From IMG/VR virus record IMGVR_UViG_3300034152_000478, positions 86,883-150,882 of that record: 64,000 nt of DNA, one strand, 5' to 3'. Under the pieces are notes generated by a model that ran no database searches, was not told the DNA's origin, and saw only the letters and a list, made by a program, of their open reading frames with translations. A program made the position numbers and the translations under genes. Every line of letters begins with the position of its first letter. Within the stretch, counting starts at the first letter, position 1. The DNA is from a virus. Of this stretch, positions 1 to 9,135 are shown one piece after another.

Positions 1-9
1 GTGACTCAT
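1..9 (-). CDS. Start of a gene cut by the window edge
   Basis: An ATG at 9-7 on the minus strand follows an AGGAG site at a normal distance and lies 16 bases after the stop of the preceding gene. Only the first three codons (Met-Ser-His) are inside the window, so nothing can be said about function. Confidence 0.35.
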
Positions 10-24
10 AATACTCCTGGACTC

Positions 25-483
25 TCAAGAACGCTTTTGCCGCTTCTTCCTTCGTGTCGTATCTGAAGAAGATGATGTGCCTTGTGATTTGCTTGACTGT
101 AAATCCCATATGTTCTCCCCCTCATCATTGGGTATAGAAAAATCCTTGACTCTATCATCAAAGTTTTCCGCAAACTTTGGGTCCATTTCCGCCATTAGCT
201 CAAACTGCAAAAGCGTCATTGCACACCACAAAACAGACGACAAATGATGTTGTCCATCTGTAGCATCAAATCGATGTCCCACCTTCCATTTTTCAAGGTG
301 TCTTTGAAGTGCCGCTATAACACGACCAAACTTCATTCCTTTGCGCCAATTGTTGTCGTCGTACTTCTTGGCTCCAATGGTGTAGACTCTTGCCAGCTCA
401 TTCAGTGGCATGACTGGAATCAGGTCGTACCGCATTTTACCTTGATCGTACTTGACTCCTTCCTTCAACTTCTCCTTGCTCAT
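25..483 (-). CDS. dATP/dGTP diphosphohydrolase-like protein (DUF5664 type)
   Basis: 152 residues. The N-terminal half carries the pattern of the phage DUF5664 family: KYDQGKMRYDLIP near residues 11-23, then GAKKYDDNNW, a helical segment around RHLEKW, and DGQHHLSSVLWCAMT. The family is named after enzymes that cleave pyrophosphate from purine dNTPs and would act on the nucleotide pool. The C-terminal 30 residues are a Ser/Lys/Arg-rich tail. Start chosen at 483 because AGGGGG lies just upstream; a longer frame from 516 would overlap the primase gene. Last complete gene of the replication block. Activity is inferred from the family. Confidence 0.6.
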   Translation of the reverse strand: MSKEKLKEGVKYDQGKMRYDLIPVMPLNELARVYTIGAKKYDDNNWRKGMKFGRVIAALQRHLEKWKVGHRFDATDGQHHLSSVLWCAMTLLQFELMAEMDPKFAENFDDRVKDFSIPNDEGENIWDLQSSKSQGTSSSSDTTRRKKRQKRS

Positions 484-491
484 TCTACCCC

Positions 492-1478
492 CTAAATATC
501 CTCGGTTAACTGCCATTGATTTCTGCGCAAGCTGTATATGGGGATCTCTCCAATGTCGTTATACCTTGTACTCCATCTCATGCGCAGAACATTGTATTCA
601 TGATCGCGTAAAAGTTTGGCGGCCTTTCTTGCGCCACTTTCTCCTGCTTTATCGTTGTCGTATGCTATAATCACATTCTCTATCTTAAGATTGCCAAGCA
701 GCAATATCTGCTCCTGAGAAATGCTACTTCCCAATGTGGCCATGCTGTGGTGTATGTTGGCCGACTCAAAGCGCAAAACATCCAGCGGTCCTTCTACCAG
801 TATAATAGCGCCCTTTTTGGGTTTGACCGCATGTATGTTATACAGGTTGACATTAGACTTGAACCCGATTGGTAGGTGTAGCCACTTAGGTCCGCTATCG
901 CTTTCGATTACTTTACGCGCACTGAGACCGACTACCCTGCCATGGATATCGAATATCGGGACGCTGAATCGATGCAAGCCTGCTACGCTGTGTGTGCCCA
1001 CCAGATATTTTTGTTGTACATGTGCCGGTATGCCGCGAGAAGTTGCATACGAACTAAACATAACCTTCTGGGGGTCCATATCCAGCTTCTTTTGTGAGTT
1101 GTGTGTAGTCCGTTTGTAATTACGACGCATCTCTTGGCGTCTTTCGATTGCTACGTCTTTATTAGCTTCGACTATTTGATTAGCTATCTCACGAGCCTCT
1201 TCTCTTGTGCAATCCTCCATGGCCATAATGAAGGCCAATGCATCGTTACCATGAACATCATGACATCGATGAGAGAAACAATGCCACGTCAAGAATTGGC
1301 AACTCCACACAAATGCTGTCTTATTATCTCCTTTGTGCACTGGGCATGGGAGTCTAAGCTGCTGATCATCCCAGCGAAATGCATCGCCAGGACCATAACC
1401 ATAATATTGCAAAACTTCTGGGAAAAGCAACCCAATGCGCTTGTAGGCTTTAGGGCTGAGTGTCTTCTTGGTCGTCAT
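492..1478 (-). CDS. DnaG-type DNA primase
   Basis: 328 residues. The N-terminus has a zinc-finger pattern (Cys45, His48, Cys67, Cys72) like the CHC2 finger of bacterial primases. The middle has a TOPRIM domain with the conserved glutamate in ILVEGPLDV (Glu229) and the DxD motif in AYDNDKAG (Asp274, Asp276). It should lay RNA primers for lagging-strand synthesis with the helicase encoded directly upstream, whose gene it overlaps by 29 bases. It is shorter than cellular DnaG (about 600 residues) and has no C-terminal helicase-binding domain, as in many phage primases. Confidence 0.85.
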   Translation of the reverse strand: MTTKKTLSPKAYKRIGLLFPEVLQYYGYGPGDAFRWDDQQLRLPCPVHKGDNKTAFVWSCQFLTWHCFSHRCHDVHGNDALAFIMAMEDCTREEAREIANQIVEANKDVAIERRQEMRRNYKRTTHNSQKKLDMDPQKVMFSSYATSRGIPAHVQQKYLVGTHSVAGLHRFSVPIFDIHGRVVGLSARKVIESDSGPKWLHLPIGFKSNVNLYNIHAVKPKKGAIILVEGPLDVLRFESANIHHSMATLGSSISQEQILLLGNLKIENVIIAYDNDKAGESGARKAAKLLRDHEYNVLRMRWSTRYNDIGEIPIYSLRRNQWQLTEDI

Positions 1479-2820
1479 CGCTAAGTAATCTCCATACTCC
1501 CATGTCTCTGAAGTGTCCGCACGATTTGTCTGCTTCTACACTGACATATGAATTTGAACCAGCGCCCGCTCCATAGCGCGACTTTTCCACTACAAACATA
1601 TGATTTCCCTGATCTCTACCAAGATTCATTTCTTCTGGAGTTTTCATCAGGAATTTTACGGCAGCATCAGCCGGGTGTGTAATGCGATCGGTAATAGCGA
1701 AATCCATTTCTCGATTGAGCTGGCCGGTGACGATCATTGCAATGTTATACTTGGCAGCCAGATTGTGCAGTGCGTCTGCCTGTTTGCCAGCCGCCTCATA
1801 TTCCTTGGTTCCTCTCTCACTGTGTATTGCTTTGAAGTAGTCGTAGATAACCAGACTTCTTTTGTATTTGCCATCGTCATCAAAGCCAACTTCTTTGTTA
1901 ATAAAGCGGTGCACCAATCCAGTGATTTGCTCCACAGGCATATTACCGACGTAAGTCCAAAACAAAGGCAGCTTGGCCAGTTGCTCTTGTGCTTTCTTAT
2001 ATTTCCTGACTGAACTCTCTACGCGCTGCCAACGACCAGTTTCCAAATCTTCGAATCTGAGCTGAGTCATGGTGGCTATCATGCGTATTGTCTGTACTTC
2101 GTGAGGCAATTCTGTATCCAGATATAATACCGGAATACCTTTCATGGCATTATGGATAGCGGCGAACATGGACAGCAGGGATTTGCCAACGCCTGTACGC
2201 GCCCCCAGAAGCGTCACAGTGCCTCCTCGACAACCCCCACCCAAGAGCTTATCCAGGGAGGGGAAGCCCGTTGAGAGCCCTCTGACGGGCTCTGAAGCCA
2301 TGAGAGCCAGTACGTCTTCAACACACTGCCCCAGGTTGTACATAGTGTCGTCTTTGACTTTGCGGGAAACAAAGTCGTATATCATCTTCTCAACAGCATA
2401 CACCGAGGCCAGAGCGGTCGGGGCTTCTACCATGGCAGTTTTGGCTTTGCCGATAATATGGAGCAGCTCCCTCTTAAATGAATAATTCTTAATAATCCCA
2501 GCATAGACCAGGACATTCTCCTCATCCACTTCTTCCTTGCTCAGTTCAGTTGCAAGATTGATCGCGCTATTAGCGCCGACGCTTTTAGCATCCAGGTCGA
2601 AGCCGAGTTCTTGGCCTTTGGCTACCACACTGAGAGGTTCAACCTTGTGGTTGTTGTAGTGCAACTCTTTGATGATCTGGTAGATATCGCTATGGCACCC
2701 CGCATGGAAATCAGAATAATCCAAATAGATATTGTCTATCTCCGCGATTAACTCAGGATGCTGGATGAGAATAGCCAAAAGAGCATGCTCTACGCCAGTG
2801 TCGTGCAGGTCTTTCTTCAT
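1450..2820 (-). CDS. Replicative DNA helicase, DnaB family
   Basis: 456 residues with the two-domain layout of DnaB: an N-terminal helical domain (about residues 8-120) and a RecA-fold ATPase with Walker A GARTGVGKS (206-214), a Walker B strand LVIYDYF (323-329) and a TGQLNR segment (365-370) in the DNA-binding region. Length is normal for the family. It should unwind DNA at the fork as a hexamer. It overlaps the upstream gene by 4 bases (ATGA) and the primase gene by 29, so the two are almost certainly translated together. Confidence 0.92.
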   Translation of the reverse strand: MKKDLHDTGVEHALLAILIQHPELIAEIDNIYLDYSDFHAGCHSDIYQIIKELHYNNHKVEPLSVVAKGQELGFDLDAKSVGANSAINLATELSKEEVDEENVLVYAGIIKNYSFKRELLHIIGKAKTAMVEAPTALASVYAVEKMIYDFVSRKVKDDTMYNLGQCVEDVLALMASEPVRGLSTGFPSLDKLLGGGCRGGTVTLLGARTGVGKSLLSMFAAIHNAMKGIPVLYLDTELPHEVQTIRMIATMTQLRFEDLETGRWQRVESSVRKYKKAQEQLAKLPLFWTYVGNMPVEQITGLVHRFINKEVGFDDDGKYKRSLVIYDYFKAIHSERGTKEYEAAGKQADALHNLAAKYNIAMIVTGQLNREMDFAITDRITHPADAAVKFLMKTPEEMNLGRDQGNHMFVVEKSRYGAGAGSNSYVSVEADKSCGHFRDMGVWRLLSDDDQEDTQP

Positions 2821-3278
2821 CGGCGTTCACCTACCCTACGCTTTAGAATATCGCGCAGAATGCTGGCATGCATATTGATTGATACAGGCAAGCCCTCAAT
2901 GCGTTCAGCCTTCATTTGATATTCTTCCACCTTCTCTCGTAGGCCATTTAGCTCTTGATCTTTTTGACAGGCTACCAGAGCCCTCTCCTCTTTGCTTCTT
3001 CCTTCAATTTTGTGCGCCACAAACACCTTGGCCAGTCTGTCATTATATAGCATGTTGAAGTACTTGTAGCGTGACCTTGCCTTGTTGTACTCGTTTGTGA
3101 GGAACATTGAATAGCGAGACAGAACTAAAATAGCCTCTTCAAGTTCTGCAAGATCGATTGTTAGATAGGTCTTCTCCTCTCTGGCCATTATCTGATGTAC
3201 GTAAGTCGGATCGCCAGACACATAAACCAACGTGCGCTTAGTCCACGTCTTCAGTTCTTCACCTATTCGCTCAGACAT
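2817..3278 (-). CDS. Unknown helical protein in the replication operon
   Basis: 153 residues, rich in Lys, Arg and Glu and predicted mostly helical, with a likely coiled coil from about residue 90 to 140. No catalytic motif recognised. Start placed at the ATG at 3278, preceded by GGAGG; an upstream GTG would consume that ribosome site. It lies between a nuclease and DnaB, so a helicase loader or recombination accessory role is possible, but this is position only. Confidence 0.7.
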   Translation of the reverse strand: MSERIGEELKTWTKRTLVYVSGDPTYVHQIMAREEKTYLTIDLAELEEAILVLSRYSMFLTNEYNKARSRYKYFNMLYNDRLAKVFVAHKIEGRSKEERALVACQKDQELNGLREKVEEYQMKAERIEGLPVSINMHASILRDILKRRVGERR

Positions 3279-3678
3279 CGAAACCTCCACGAATTAATCC
3301 TATCACTGATGATACGTCACGCGCCTCTGCATCCTTGATCCGTATAAGCGTAAAATCATTAAGCTCACACAGGCTTTCTTTCTTGCCATCGTTGCGCTTG
3401 TATCTTCCAAAGATTGCAGCATTCTTGTGAAAGTGCTCTACGAATTCATCATGCTGCCTGCCATCCACTTCTATCGCAATATTCAACAGTGGTATTAGAA
3501 AGTCGAAATACACACCGTCGATGTAAACCTCTGCATATATGTCCACACACGGGAACAGTTGCTGCAGGGCTTTCAGTGTCAGCCGCTGCGGACGAGACAT
3601 ATTGATAGCGCGTCCAGTCTCTGCCGCTTTCACCAGGCTGATATTAACTAATCTCCCGCAAGTATCCTTAAACTTCAA
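3271..3678 (-). CDS. Predicted PD-(D/E)XK endonuclease
   Basis: 135 residues. The core reads DIYAEVYIDGVYFDFLIP followed by NIAIEVDGRQH, giving the acidic pair and the E-x-D strand of restriction-endonuclease-fold nucleases, with a later strand FTLIRI typical of DUF559/Vsr-like proteins. It overlaps the recA stop by 11 bases and the next gene by 8. The likely role is processing of branched or damaged DNA during phage recombination. The fold is well supported; the substrate is not known. Confidence 0.6.
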   Translation of the reverse strand: MKFKDTCGRLVNISLVKAAETGRAINMSRPQRLTLKALQQLFPCVDIYAEVYIDGVYFDFLIPLLNIAIEVDGRQHDEFVEHFHKNAAIFGRYKRNDGKKESLCELNDFTLIRIKDAEARDVSSVIGLIRGGFDV

Positions 3679-4669
3679 GATGCTCTTTCAGGTCTTTCAT
3701 AAACTGCTGATAAAGCTCTGCGTCTTGATACAGAGCATTAACAAACCTGGCTTCACCTTGGAACTTTTGGTCGGCATATTCATACCAGGCTCCCTTGGTT
3801 TTTACCAGGTTAAACTGCATAGCAAGATGCATCGCATCCCAACGACCATCAATACCACGTCCGTATATCAACGGAATTTCTGTCTCTTGAAACGGGGCTG
3901 CGTATCCTGTCTTCATTGTCTTTACGCGAATATAATGACCAACAGGCTTTCCACCTCCGCTTCCCTTGATTATCGTTCCACGTTTGAATCTGATTATATT
4001 ATCAGAATAGAATTTGATTGCCTCACCACCGGGGGCGCTTTCCGGGTCTCCATAGCTGACCATTTTCATGCGTATTTGATTCATGAGAATCAAAGCAACG
4101 TTGTTCTCCTCTAAGAATCCAGCTATCTTAGGCAGAAAGGTGCTGAACAGTTTTGGTATAGGTGCATAGAAATCTTTCTCTGTGCTTTCTTTTAGCTGTG
4201 CTGAACTAATACAAGCAGGAATTGAGTCAAGGACCACAATGCTATTTGGCGACTGCTTGACGATAATCTCAATCACATCGGCTGCTTGTTGTCCGTGCTC
4301 CGGGCGAAACACTTTCCCTTCCAGCTTGCTCACATCCAGGCCGTGTATCGTCTCCAGCAATGATCGTCTCAGCCTACGCTCTTGATCAACATAATAGCCG
4401 ACTATTCCTTTCTGTTGACCCTGTGCAATAATACTGAGGCCCATTGAGGTTTTACCTGCACCATGGCTACCGAATATCTGAGTCACCCCAGGTGCTATGC
4501 CGCCACCTATAATATGGTCCAGAGAAACACTCCCCGTGCTCACCATAAACGATGGCGCAAGAGCCTCAATCGAACGAGCAATGCGCTCGCCGCACTTTTG
4601 CTTTACCAGGTCTACGACAGCGATTGCTTCATCAATCTCGTCAGGCGTCTTCTTCCTTCGTCCCATCAC
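3668..4669 (-). CDS. recA: RecA-family recombinase
   Basis: 333 residues. Walker A GSHGAGKTS lies at 67-75, the catalytic glutamate in VDQE, a Walker B strand at IVVLDS, and the RecA signature region MNQIRMKMVSYGDPESAPGG, close to the loop L1/L2 area of bacterial RecA. It should form filaments on single-stranded DNA and drive strand exchange. Two adjacent Met codons (4669, 4666) can serve as start. The gene overlaps its upstream neighbour by 29 bases, in line with replication-coupled expression. Confidence 0.88.
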   Translation of the reverse strand: MMGRRKKTPDEIDEAIAVVDLVKQKCGERIARSIEALAPSFMVSTGSVSLDHIIGGGIAPGVTQIFGSHGAGKTSMGLSIIAQGQQKGIVGYYVDQERRLRRSLLETIHGLDVSKLEGKVFRPEHGQQAADVIEIIVKQSPNSIVVLDSIPACISSAQLKESTEKDFYAPIPKLFSTFLPKIAGFLEENNVALILMNQIRMKMVSYGDPESAPGGEAIKFYSDNIIRFKRGTIIKGSGGGKPVGHYIRVKTMKTGYAAPFQETEIPLIYGRGIDGRWDAMHLAMQFNLVKTKGAWYEYADQKFQGEARFVNALYQDAELYQQFMKDLKEHLEV

Positions 4670-5141
4670 CTTCTCCTAAGTGCTGTGTAGCTTGGAAGAC
4701 ATTGGCTGGCTTCTGCTTCGTAGTAAGCTCTATCAGGGCTTCTTCAGCGAACGTATCTCCATTCGCATTTTCTTCTTCTGCGTTTACCAGCACTTGTTCA
4801 ACTTCTTCTTCTTTGATTAGGCACTTGTATTGCTTCAATACTGGGATAATAAGTTGGAATGCAGTAATTCCTGGCTTACGTTTTATCATCCCAAACATCA
4901 TTTTCTTGATTGCCAAAAACTCATTGCGCAGACGCGACACTTTGGCCTTCTTTGTCCAGAAGTACGGCGGCACATTCTTAAATCCGTAGCGCTGCACTAT
5001 TATCCATTCCGCAATAGCATCCATAAGATACCATTCACGTTTGGGGGTTGTAATAGACCGCAGCTTTAGAGTTGTTCCGTCGCCAACTTGATTTTTAGGA
5101 GGTTCCCATCTTGGTCGCTTTGATCCCGATTTCACTTTCAT
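4641..5141 (-). CDS. Unknown protein upstream of recA
   Basis: 166 residues from the ATG at 5141, with a GAGAGGAG site about 12 bases upstream. The open frame extends to 5195, but starts there have no ribosome site and would overlap the upstream gene by 101 bases. The middle is basic and aromatic (YFWTKKAKVSRLRNEF), the C-terminus acidic. No domain recognised. The long overlaps on both sides indicate translational coupling with recA. Confidence 0.6.
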   Translation of the reverse strand: MKVKSGSKRPRWEPPKNQVGDGTTLKLRSITTPKREWYLMDAIAEWIIVQRYGFKNVPPYFWTKKAKVSRLRNEFLAIKKMMFGMIKRKPGITAFQLIIPVLKQYKCLIKEEEVEQVLVNAEEENANGDTFAEEALIELTTKQKPANVFQATQHLGEGDGTKEEDA

Positions 5142-5514
5142 AAAAAGGCTCTGCTCCTCTCTTGACTTCATTCTGTAGGAAGTGTCCATCATCACTAAAC
5201 CAAGTGCAATATGTTTTCGTCACGCCTTTTGGATGCCTGGCAGTCACCCCATAGCATTTGCGCATAGTCTGCTTGCCGGTTCTGAGTGAAGCTGCCACAT
5301 CATAAAAGACAAAGAAGTAGCATTGATTGTTTCGCTTGATTTGATGCGCTTCTCCATCTTGGGAATAGACTGTCATTTTACTAACAGTCAGGCCATGCTC
5401 TATGCAGTAATCACGCAACTCACGCCATGCGCTGATCTTGTTTTTCTCATAATGGACGCTGCCATCTGAAAGCGTGGTCTCAAAATGCACCGCTGGTACG
5501 CTGATGCTTGCCAT
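5095..5514 (-). CDS. Unknown phage protein
   Basis: 139 residues with a good GGGGGA site before the ATG at 5514. Composition is soluble and mixed, with aromatic strands such as CYFFVFYDV, suggesting a small alpha/beta fold. Not recognised. Located between phoH and the recA cluster. Confidence 0.65.
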   Translation of the reverse strand: MASISVPAVHFETTLSDGSVHYEKNKISAWRELRDYCIEHGLTVSKMTVYSQDGEAHQIKRNNQCYFFVFYDVAASLRTGKQTMRKCYGVTARHPKGVTKTYCTWFSDDGHFLQNEVKRGAEPFYESEIGIKATKMGTS

Positions 5515-5528
5515 ATATTCCCCCGTTG

Positions 5529-6209
5529 CTACTCAGTCTTTTTCCTGTATGCCAGGATAATCTCCCTTACTAATCCTGCTCGCATAATATCATCTTCTGT
5601 GAACTCTACGACGCCTACTTCTCTCAGATTACGCAGGCGATCTAATGCATCTGCCATACCATTGATGTGTTTACGAATGTCCGATTGATCAAGGTCTCCG
5701 CAGATTATTATCTTCGATCGATCATCCATTCTGGTTAATACACATTGCATCTGACTTGGCTGTGTATTTTGTGCTTCATCGACAATAACAAACGCGTTGC
5801 GGAATGTGACACCCCTCATGAAAGCGAGAGGCATGACATGGATGATGTCTTTGTTGATTAGCTCTTCGACTACTTCCTTAGGTAGCAATTGACAGAAGTT
5901 GTCATAGATCGGCCACATGTATGGGCTAATTTTCTCGGCGACATCTCCTGGTAGGCTCCCTAACTTTTCACCTGCGCATTCAACAGCAGGGCGAGTTACG
6001 ATGATCTGTTTGACGCCACCCTTGCCGTTTTTCAGAAAGTAGTAATCAAGCGCTTTACAAACTGCCAGAAAGGTCTTCCCCGTTCCAGCAGGCCCAAGTC
6101 CGAACACAATTCTATTCTTGTCTATTTCCTCCAGGTATGTTTGCTGTGTTTTTGTTCTCGCGTCATATTCATAGTTCGGTCTCTTTGGGGCCGACTTTTT
6201 TTTGCTCAT
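5529..6209 (-). CDS. phoH: PhoH-like ATPase
   Basis: 226 residues covering one PhoH domain: Walker A GPAGTGKT (39-46), the RPAVECAGEKLGSLPGD signature, Walker B with VDEAQ (143-147), and the C-terminal GDLDQSD segment. PhoH proteins are RNA/DNA-associated ATPases common in large phages. The exact role is unsettled; RNA metabolism or phosphate-stress response are usually proposed. The length matches the single-domain phage form. Confidence 0.9.
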   Translation of the reverse strand: MSKKKSAPKRPNYEYDARTKTQQTYLEEIDKNRIVFGLGPAGTGKTFLAVCKALDYYFLKNGKGGVKQIIVTRPAVECAGEKLGSLPGDVAEKISPYMWPIYDNFCQLLPKEVVEELINKDIIHVMPLAFMRGVTFRNAFVIVDEAQNTQPSQMQCVLTRMDDRSKIIICGDLDQSDIRKHINGMADALDRLRNLREVGVVEFTEDDIMRAGLVREIILAYRKKTE

Positions 6210-6272
6210 GCACGTACCTTCAGAATAGTACCCAATTCATGAACAGTAAACAACGAAAACAGCTTGCTTAGA

Positions 6273-6560
6273 TTAGATATCTTCTCGATATGTCTTAGTT
6301 ACGTTGTCTTTGTCCAGTGTCGACGCGCCCACTCGTGGGTACGTTGCTGTCACTTCGCGGCCATCCAGTTCGACGGTGTGATCATGTTCATTCTCATTCC
6401 ACACAACACCACTGGTTGGTAAAGCATCCGCTGGCCACTGCCCTGTTGGTTCAGGATCATATCCGTAGTCTTCGTCCTTGCTATGCACAGTCACATAGGC
6501 TGGCGTAGACACAGGATATTTGTAACTATTGTAGTCTCTACTTACCCATATCTGAGGCAT
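6273..6560 (-). CDS. Small unknown protein
   Basis: 95 residues, acidic, rich in Tyr, Asp and Thr, with no hydrophobic segment. Not recognised. It follows the deoxyribosyltransferase-like gene by 3 bases. The 63 bases between it and phoH hold no visible promoter or hairpin. Confidence 0.55.
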   Translation of the reverse strand: MPQIWVSRDYNSYKYPVSTPAYVTVHSKDEDYGYDPEPTGQWPADALPTSGVVWNENEHDHTVELDGREVTATYPRVGASTLDKDNVTKTYREDI

Positions 6561-6563
6561 TGT

Positions 6564-7055
6564 TCACTCCTTTGTCGTTGGTAGAGAGTTCCAAAAATCT
6601 TGAGTTTCTGCATAAATCTTGACGGCCTCCTTCAACTGTTCTGGGTTTCCACGGATAGCGTTGGGTTTTATAACAGCTTGGACCCAGATGTGAAGGTCTT
6701 CATCTTTAAGTACGTCATCTGCGAAGTATGCTACTACTGGTTTTCCACAGTAATGAGCAAAGGCAATCTCGGTTGACGTACCAAATCCAGTATGCTGATT
6801 CAATATTGCTAATAGCAAATCACAATCAGCGACCGCCCTAAGGTCTTGGCAGAGAACAGTTTTCGCCAACTCCTCCCAATCGTCATCGTAGCGTTTAGCC
6901 TCACTCAGGCTTTTGTATTGGCTGTTAATATCGAAGTCGCAGGGGTCTATTAGCTTTACTGGCAAGTCTGATAATACAGCCTTCACATTCTCCCTAATCG
7001 ACCTACCTCCATCCGGCGACTTCTCAATCGCACCGGCCAGGTAGACTTTAATCAT
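6564..7055 (-). CDS. Nucleoside 2-deoxyribosyltransferase-like protein
   Basis: 163 residues. The start IKVYLAGAIE, an internal acidic pair (VADCDLLLAIL) and the HTGFGTSTEIAFAHYCGKPVVAY segment match the nucleoside 2-deoxyribosyltransferase/NDT fold, which moves deoxyribose between bases or hydrolyses nucleotides. Start placed at ATG 7055, with GGAG at a 10-base distance; a GTG at 7064 is too close to it. A second member of this family lies at 12474-12965. Confidence 0.65.
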   Translation of the reverse strand: MIKVYLAGAIEKSPDGGRSIRENVKAVLSDLPVKLIDPCDFDINSQYKSLSEAKRYDDDWEELAKTVLCQDLRAVADCDLLLAILNQHTGFGTSTEIAFAHYCGKPVVAYFADDVLKDEDLHIWVQAVIKPNAIRGNPEQLKEAVKIYAETQDFWNSLPTTKE

Positions 7056-7734
7056 ATCGTTCACACTCCCTCAAATGTGGTCTAATGAATCCTCCGCAAA
7101 TTTCTATTAAGCCATGCTGCCAGTCAGGCATTGCCACATAGTCCTGGACCATCTTGCACAAGCAGCCACTCTCAGCCGCTGTAATCACCTTCTTGTTGCC
7201 GAGTGTCCTGTGTTTAATGGCAAGACGATGGCTGTGCCCTTGGACAGTAGAGACGCCGTAGCGACCCAAATTGTAGCTGCATGTGCTTTGCCCATACTTG
7301 ACACCATGGAAAACGAGTACATCCTGCTCATGGTAATACTCGCCATCTGCCACGATCTCCCAGTTCTTAGGGACTCTTAATAGTTCAGCGAAGGTGAATT
7401 CCATAAGGTCGGCAAATTCTGGGGCATTGCGCCATAGGTATTTCTGCAATCGCCGCTCGTGATTACCTTCCAAATAGACCACCTGGCAATGCTTGAGCCG
7501 CTTGGCGAACATGGCTATAAAATCCCTGGCTTTTGCTATCTCTTCCTTAAAAAGCACCCGCTTGCTGGGATGTTTAAGAAACCTACTAATAGCATTGAAA
7601 TCAACCAGGTCTCCAAGAAGTATTACCTTATAGGGACGCAATCTTGCCACAGTACGCAACGCCCACTCAACTGCTGCTGGGTCGTGGTCTGGGCAATGGG
7701 CATCACCCAGAACAATAGCTCTCTTGTTTGACAT
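7048..7734 (-). CDS. Calcineurin-like metallophosphoesterase
   Basis: 228 residues with all metal-binding blocks of the superfamily in order: GDAH (10-13), GDLVDF (41-46), GNHE (90-93), a His in VFHG (143) and GHSH (166-169). It should hydrolyse a phosphomonoester or diester, or act as a nuclease; the substrate cannot be told. It overlaps the next gene by 8 bases. Confidence 0.85.
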   Translation of the reverse strand: MSNKRAIVLGDAHCPDHDPAAVEWALRTVARLRPYKVILLGDLVDFNAISRFLKHPSKRVLFKEEIAKARDFIAMFAKRLKHCQVVYLEGNHERRLQKYLWRNAPEFADLMEFTFAELLRVPKNWEIVADGEYYHEQDVLVFHGVKYGQSTCSYNLGRYGVSTVQGHSHRLAIKHRTLGNKKVITAAESGCLCKMVQDYVAMPDWQHGLIEICGGFIRPHLRECERYD

Positions 7735-7748
7735 GTAGTGAACCTCTG

Positions 7749-8045
7749 TTAGTCTTGACCTTTTTCAATCGTCTTCACATCATCACGTCGTTTTACTGCG
7801 ATGTGAAACTTCTTGTTAGGCTTCATCTGGTCAGGCATTGGGCCAACATTCGGGTCCCATGTATCATTCCCCAGCTCTTCCTGGGTAGGCTTTTGGGGCT
7901 CTGCCTTATCTCCAGCAATCAGGGTCAAAATCGATCGCAATTCAGCTACTTCCTCTCTTAGGGTTGCTACTTCTTCTTCCAGTTCATCTAACTTTTTTAG
8001 TCTCTTTTGCACTGCGGTTGCACTGATAATGTTCCTCTTAGCCAT
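7749..8045 (-). CDS. Small coiled-coil protein
   Basis: 98 residues. Residues 12-42 form a clear heptad coiled coil (LDELEEEVATLREEVAELRS), followed by a Pro-rich linker and a basic C-terminus. Likely oligomeric. Its ATG shares a base with the stop region of the protease gene upstream. Function not recognised. Confidence 0.6.
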   Translation of the reverse strand: MAKRNIISATAVQKRLKKLDELEEEVATLREEVAELRSILTLIAGDKAEPQKPTQEELGNDTWDPNVGPMPDQMKPNKKFHIAVKRRDDVKTIEKGQD

Positions 8046-8875
8046 TAAGTTCCTCCGAGAATCTTCTTTCCTAACTCAACTTGCTTAAGCTCTTTAATTA
8101 TCGATGTTACAGGAATTACGCCTGCAACAAAATATCCTGGGTCCCATGTGATAACTGCGAGACCGATTAGTTTGCCAGTCTTCTTGTCGTATACTCCAGC
8201 TCCAGACACCCCACCAACCAAATCCATAGTGATCAATATGGTGTCTATATACTTTCCTATATGGCTGTCTTGATGTCGACAATTAAACCGGGCAACATTG
8301 CCTGACAAATATACTGGTGGGAGACCATAAGGACAACCAATACAGAATGTCTCTTCTCCCACTCTTATATTATCAAACTCTTTTACTGTAGCCAACTCAA
8401 TAGTCGGCATATTAAGCAAGAGCTTGGTTGGTTTCTTGACTGACAATTTCAGTATTGCCAGGTCGTTTTGCTCAAATCTCAGCCAGCCTTGACATTTGTA
8501 GTCTTCATGGCCCGTTCTTCTATCGCTTCGATCATACTGCCAGCAACACAGCTTCATTTCGACATTGCGAATATGTCTGTATTTCCCTACTTTGACTAAG
8601 CCCAGATCAACTACATCCTTCTGGCGTGTAATATGATCCGCCGTTAGGAAGTATAAGACTAATACCCCGTCTTTCGTAGTCTCTTTGTAAATACACGTTG
8701 CTGTACCACAATTGCCGGTTTGTATGTTGGTGGCCTTAACGACAGCTTGTAATACGAGCTGTGAATGTGGTCGAAAGTTAGGTTTCTGAGTTGTTACCTG
8801 CGGACATTCCTGACAACAGGACATAAGTAATAGAACCGGCACCACCAATCCAATGGCCAGGTGCTTGGCTATCAT
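8045..8875 (-). CDS. Secreted lipoprotein, trypsin-like serine protease
   Basis: 276 residues. The first 20 form a lipoprotein signal peptide ending in the lipobox LMSC (Cys20). The chymotrypsin-fold triad can be read as His81 (LTADHI), Asp138 (QNDLAIL) and Ser224 in GGVSGAG, which also gives the oxyanion-hole glycines. Family knowledge predicts a membrane-anchored protease facing the periplasm or outer surface. It sits downstream of another lipoprotein and a holin, so roles in lysis, envelope remodelling or blocking of superinfection are possible. Secreted serine proteases are unusual in phage genomes. Confidence 0.72.
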   Translation of the reverse strand: MIAKHLAIGLVVPVLLLMSCCQECPQVTTQKPNFRPHSQLVLQAVVKATNIQTGNCGTATCIYKETTKDGVLVLYFLTADHITRQKDVVDLGLVKVGKYRHIRNVEMKLCCWQYDRSDRRTGHEDYKCQGWLRFEQNDLAILKLSVKKPTKLLLNMPTIELATVKEFDNIRVGEETFCIGCPYGLPPVYLSGNVARFNCRHQDSHIGKYIDTILITMDLVGGVSGAGVYDKKTGKLIGLAVITWDPGYFVAGVIPVTSIIKELKQVELGKKILGGT

Positions 8876-9135
8876 TTAACTTCCTTTCGATAGGGACATT
8901 GTCGCACGTCACTAACTTTCCATGCGTTGTTTTTAGTGTACATGACATAGCAGGCGTGCTTTTTGTACGTACATTCATAGCCTTGATCGAAGCAGTGTTT
9001 CGGGCTATCTTTTAGCACCGCTCGTACTAAGTCTACGAGGGTGTGTAATAGCCCTATGTCTTCTGGATTAAGATGATTCTTGCGCTTCAAGAACAAGCGC
9101 AACAGATTGATCGCTACTGGTAACCACTGATGCAT
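8872..9135 (-). CDS. Small cysteine-containing protein
   Basis: 87 residues with four Cys in the C-terminal half (CFDQGYEC, HACYVM, RQCPYR) and an amphipathic N-terminus. GGAGGG precedes the ATG at 9135, supporting this start despite a 68-base overlap with the lipoprotein gene. It overlaps the protease gene by 4 bases. Not recognised. Confidence 0.5.
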   Translation of the reverse strand: MHQWLPVAINLLRLFLKRKNHLNPEDIGLLHTLVDLVRAVLKDSPKHCFDQGYECTYKKHACYVMYTKNNAWKVSDVRQCPYRKEVK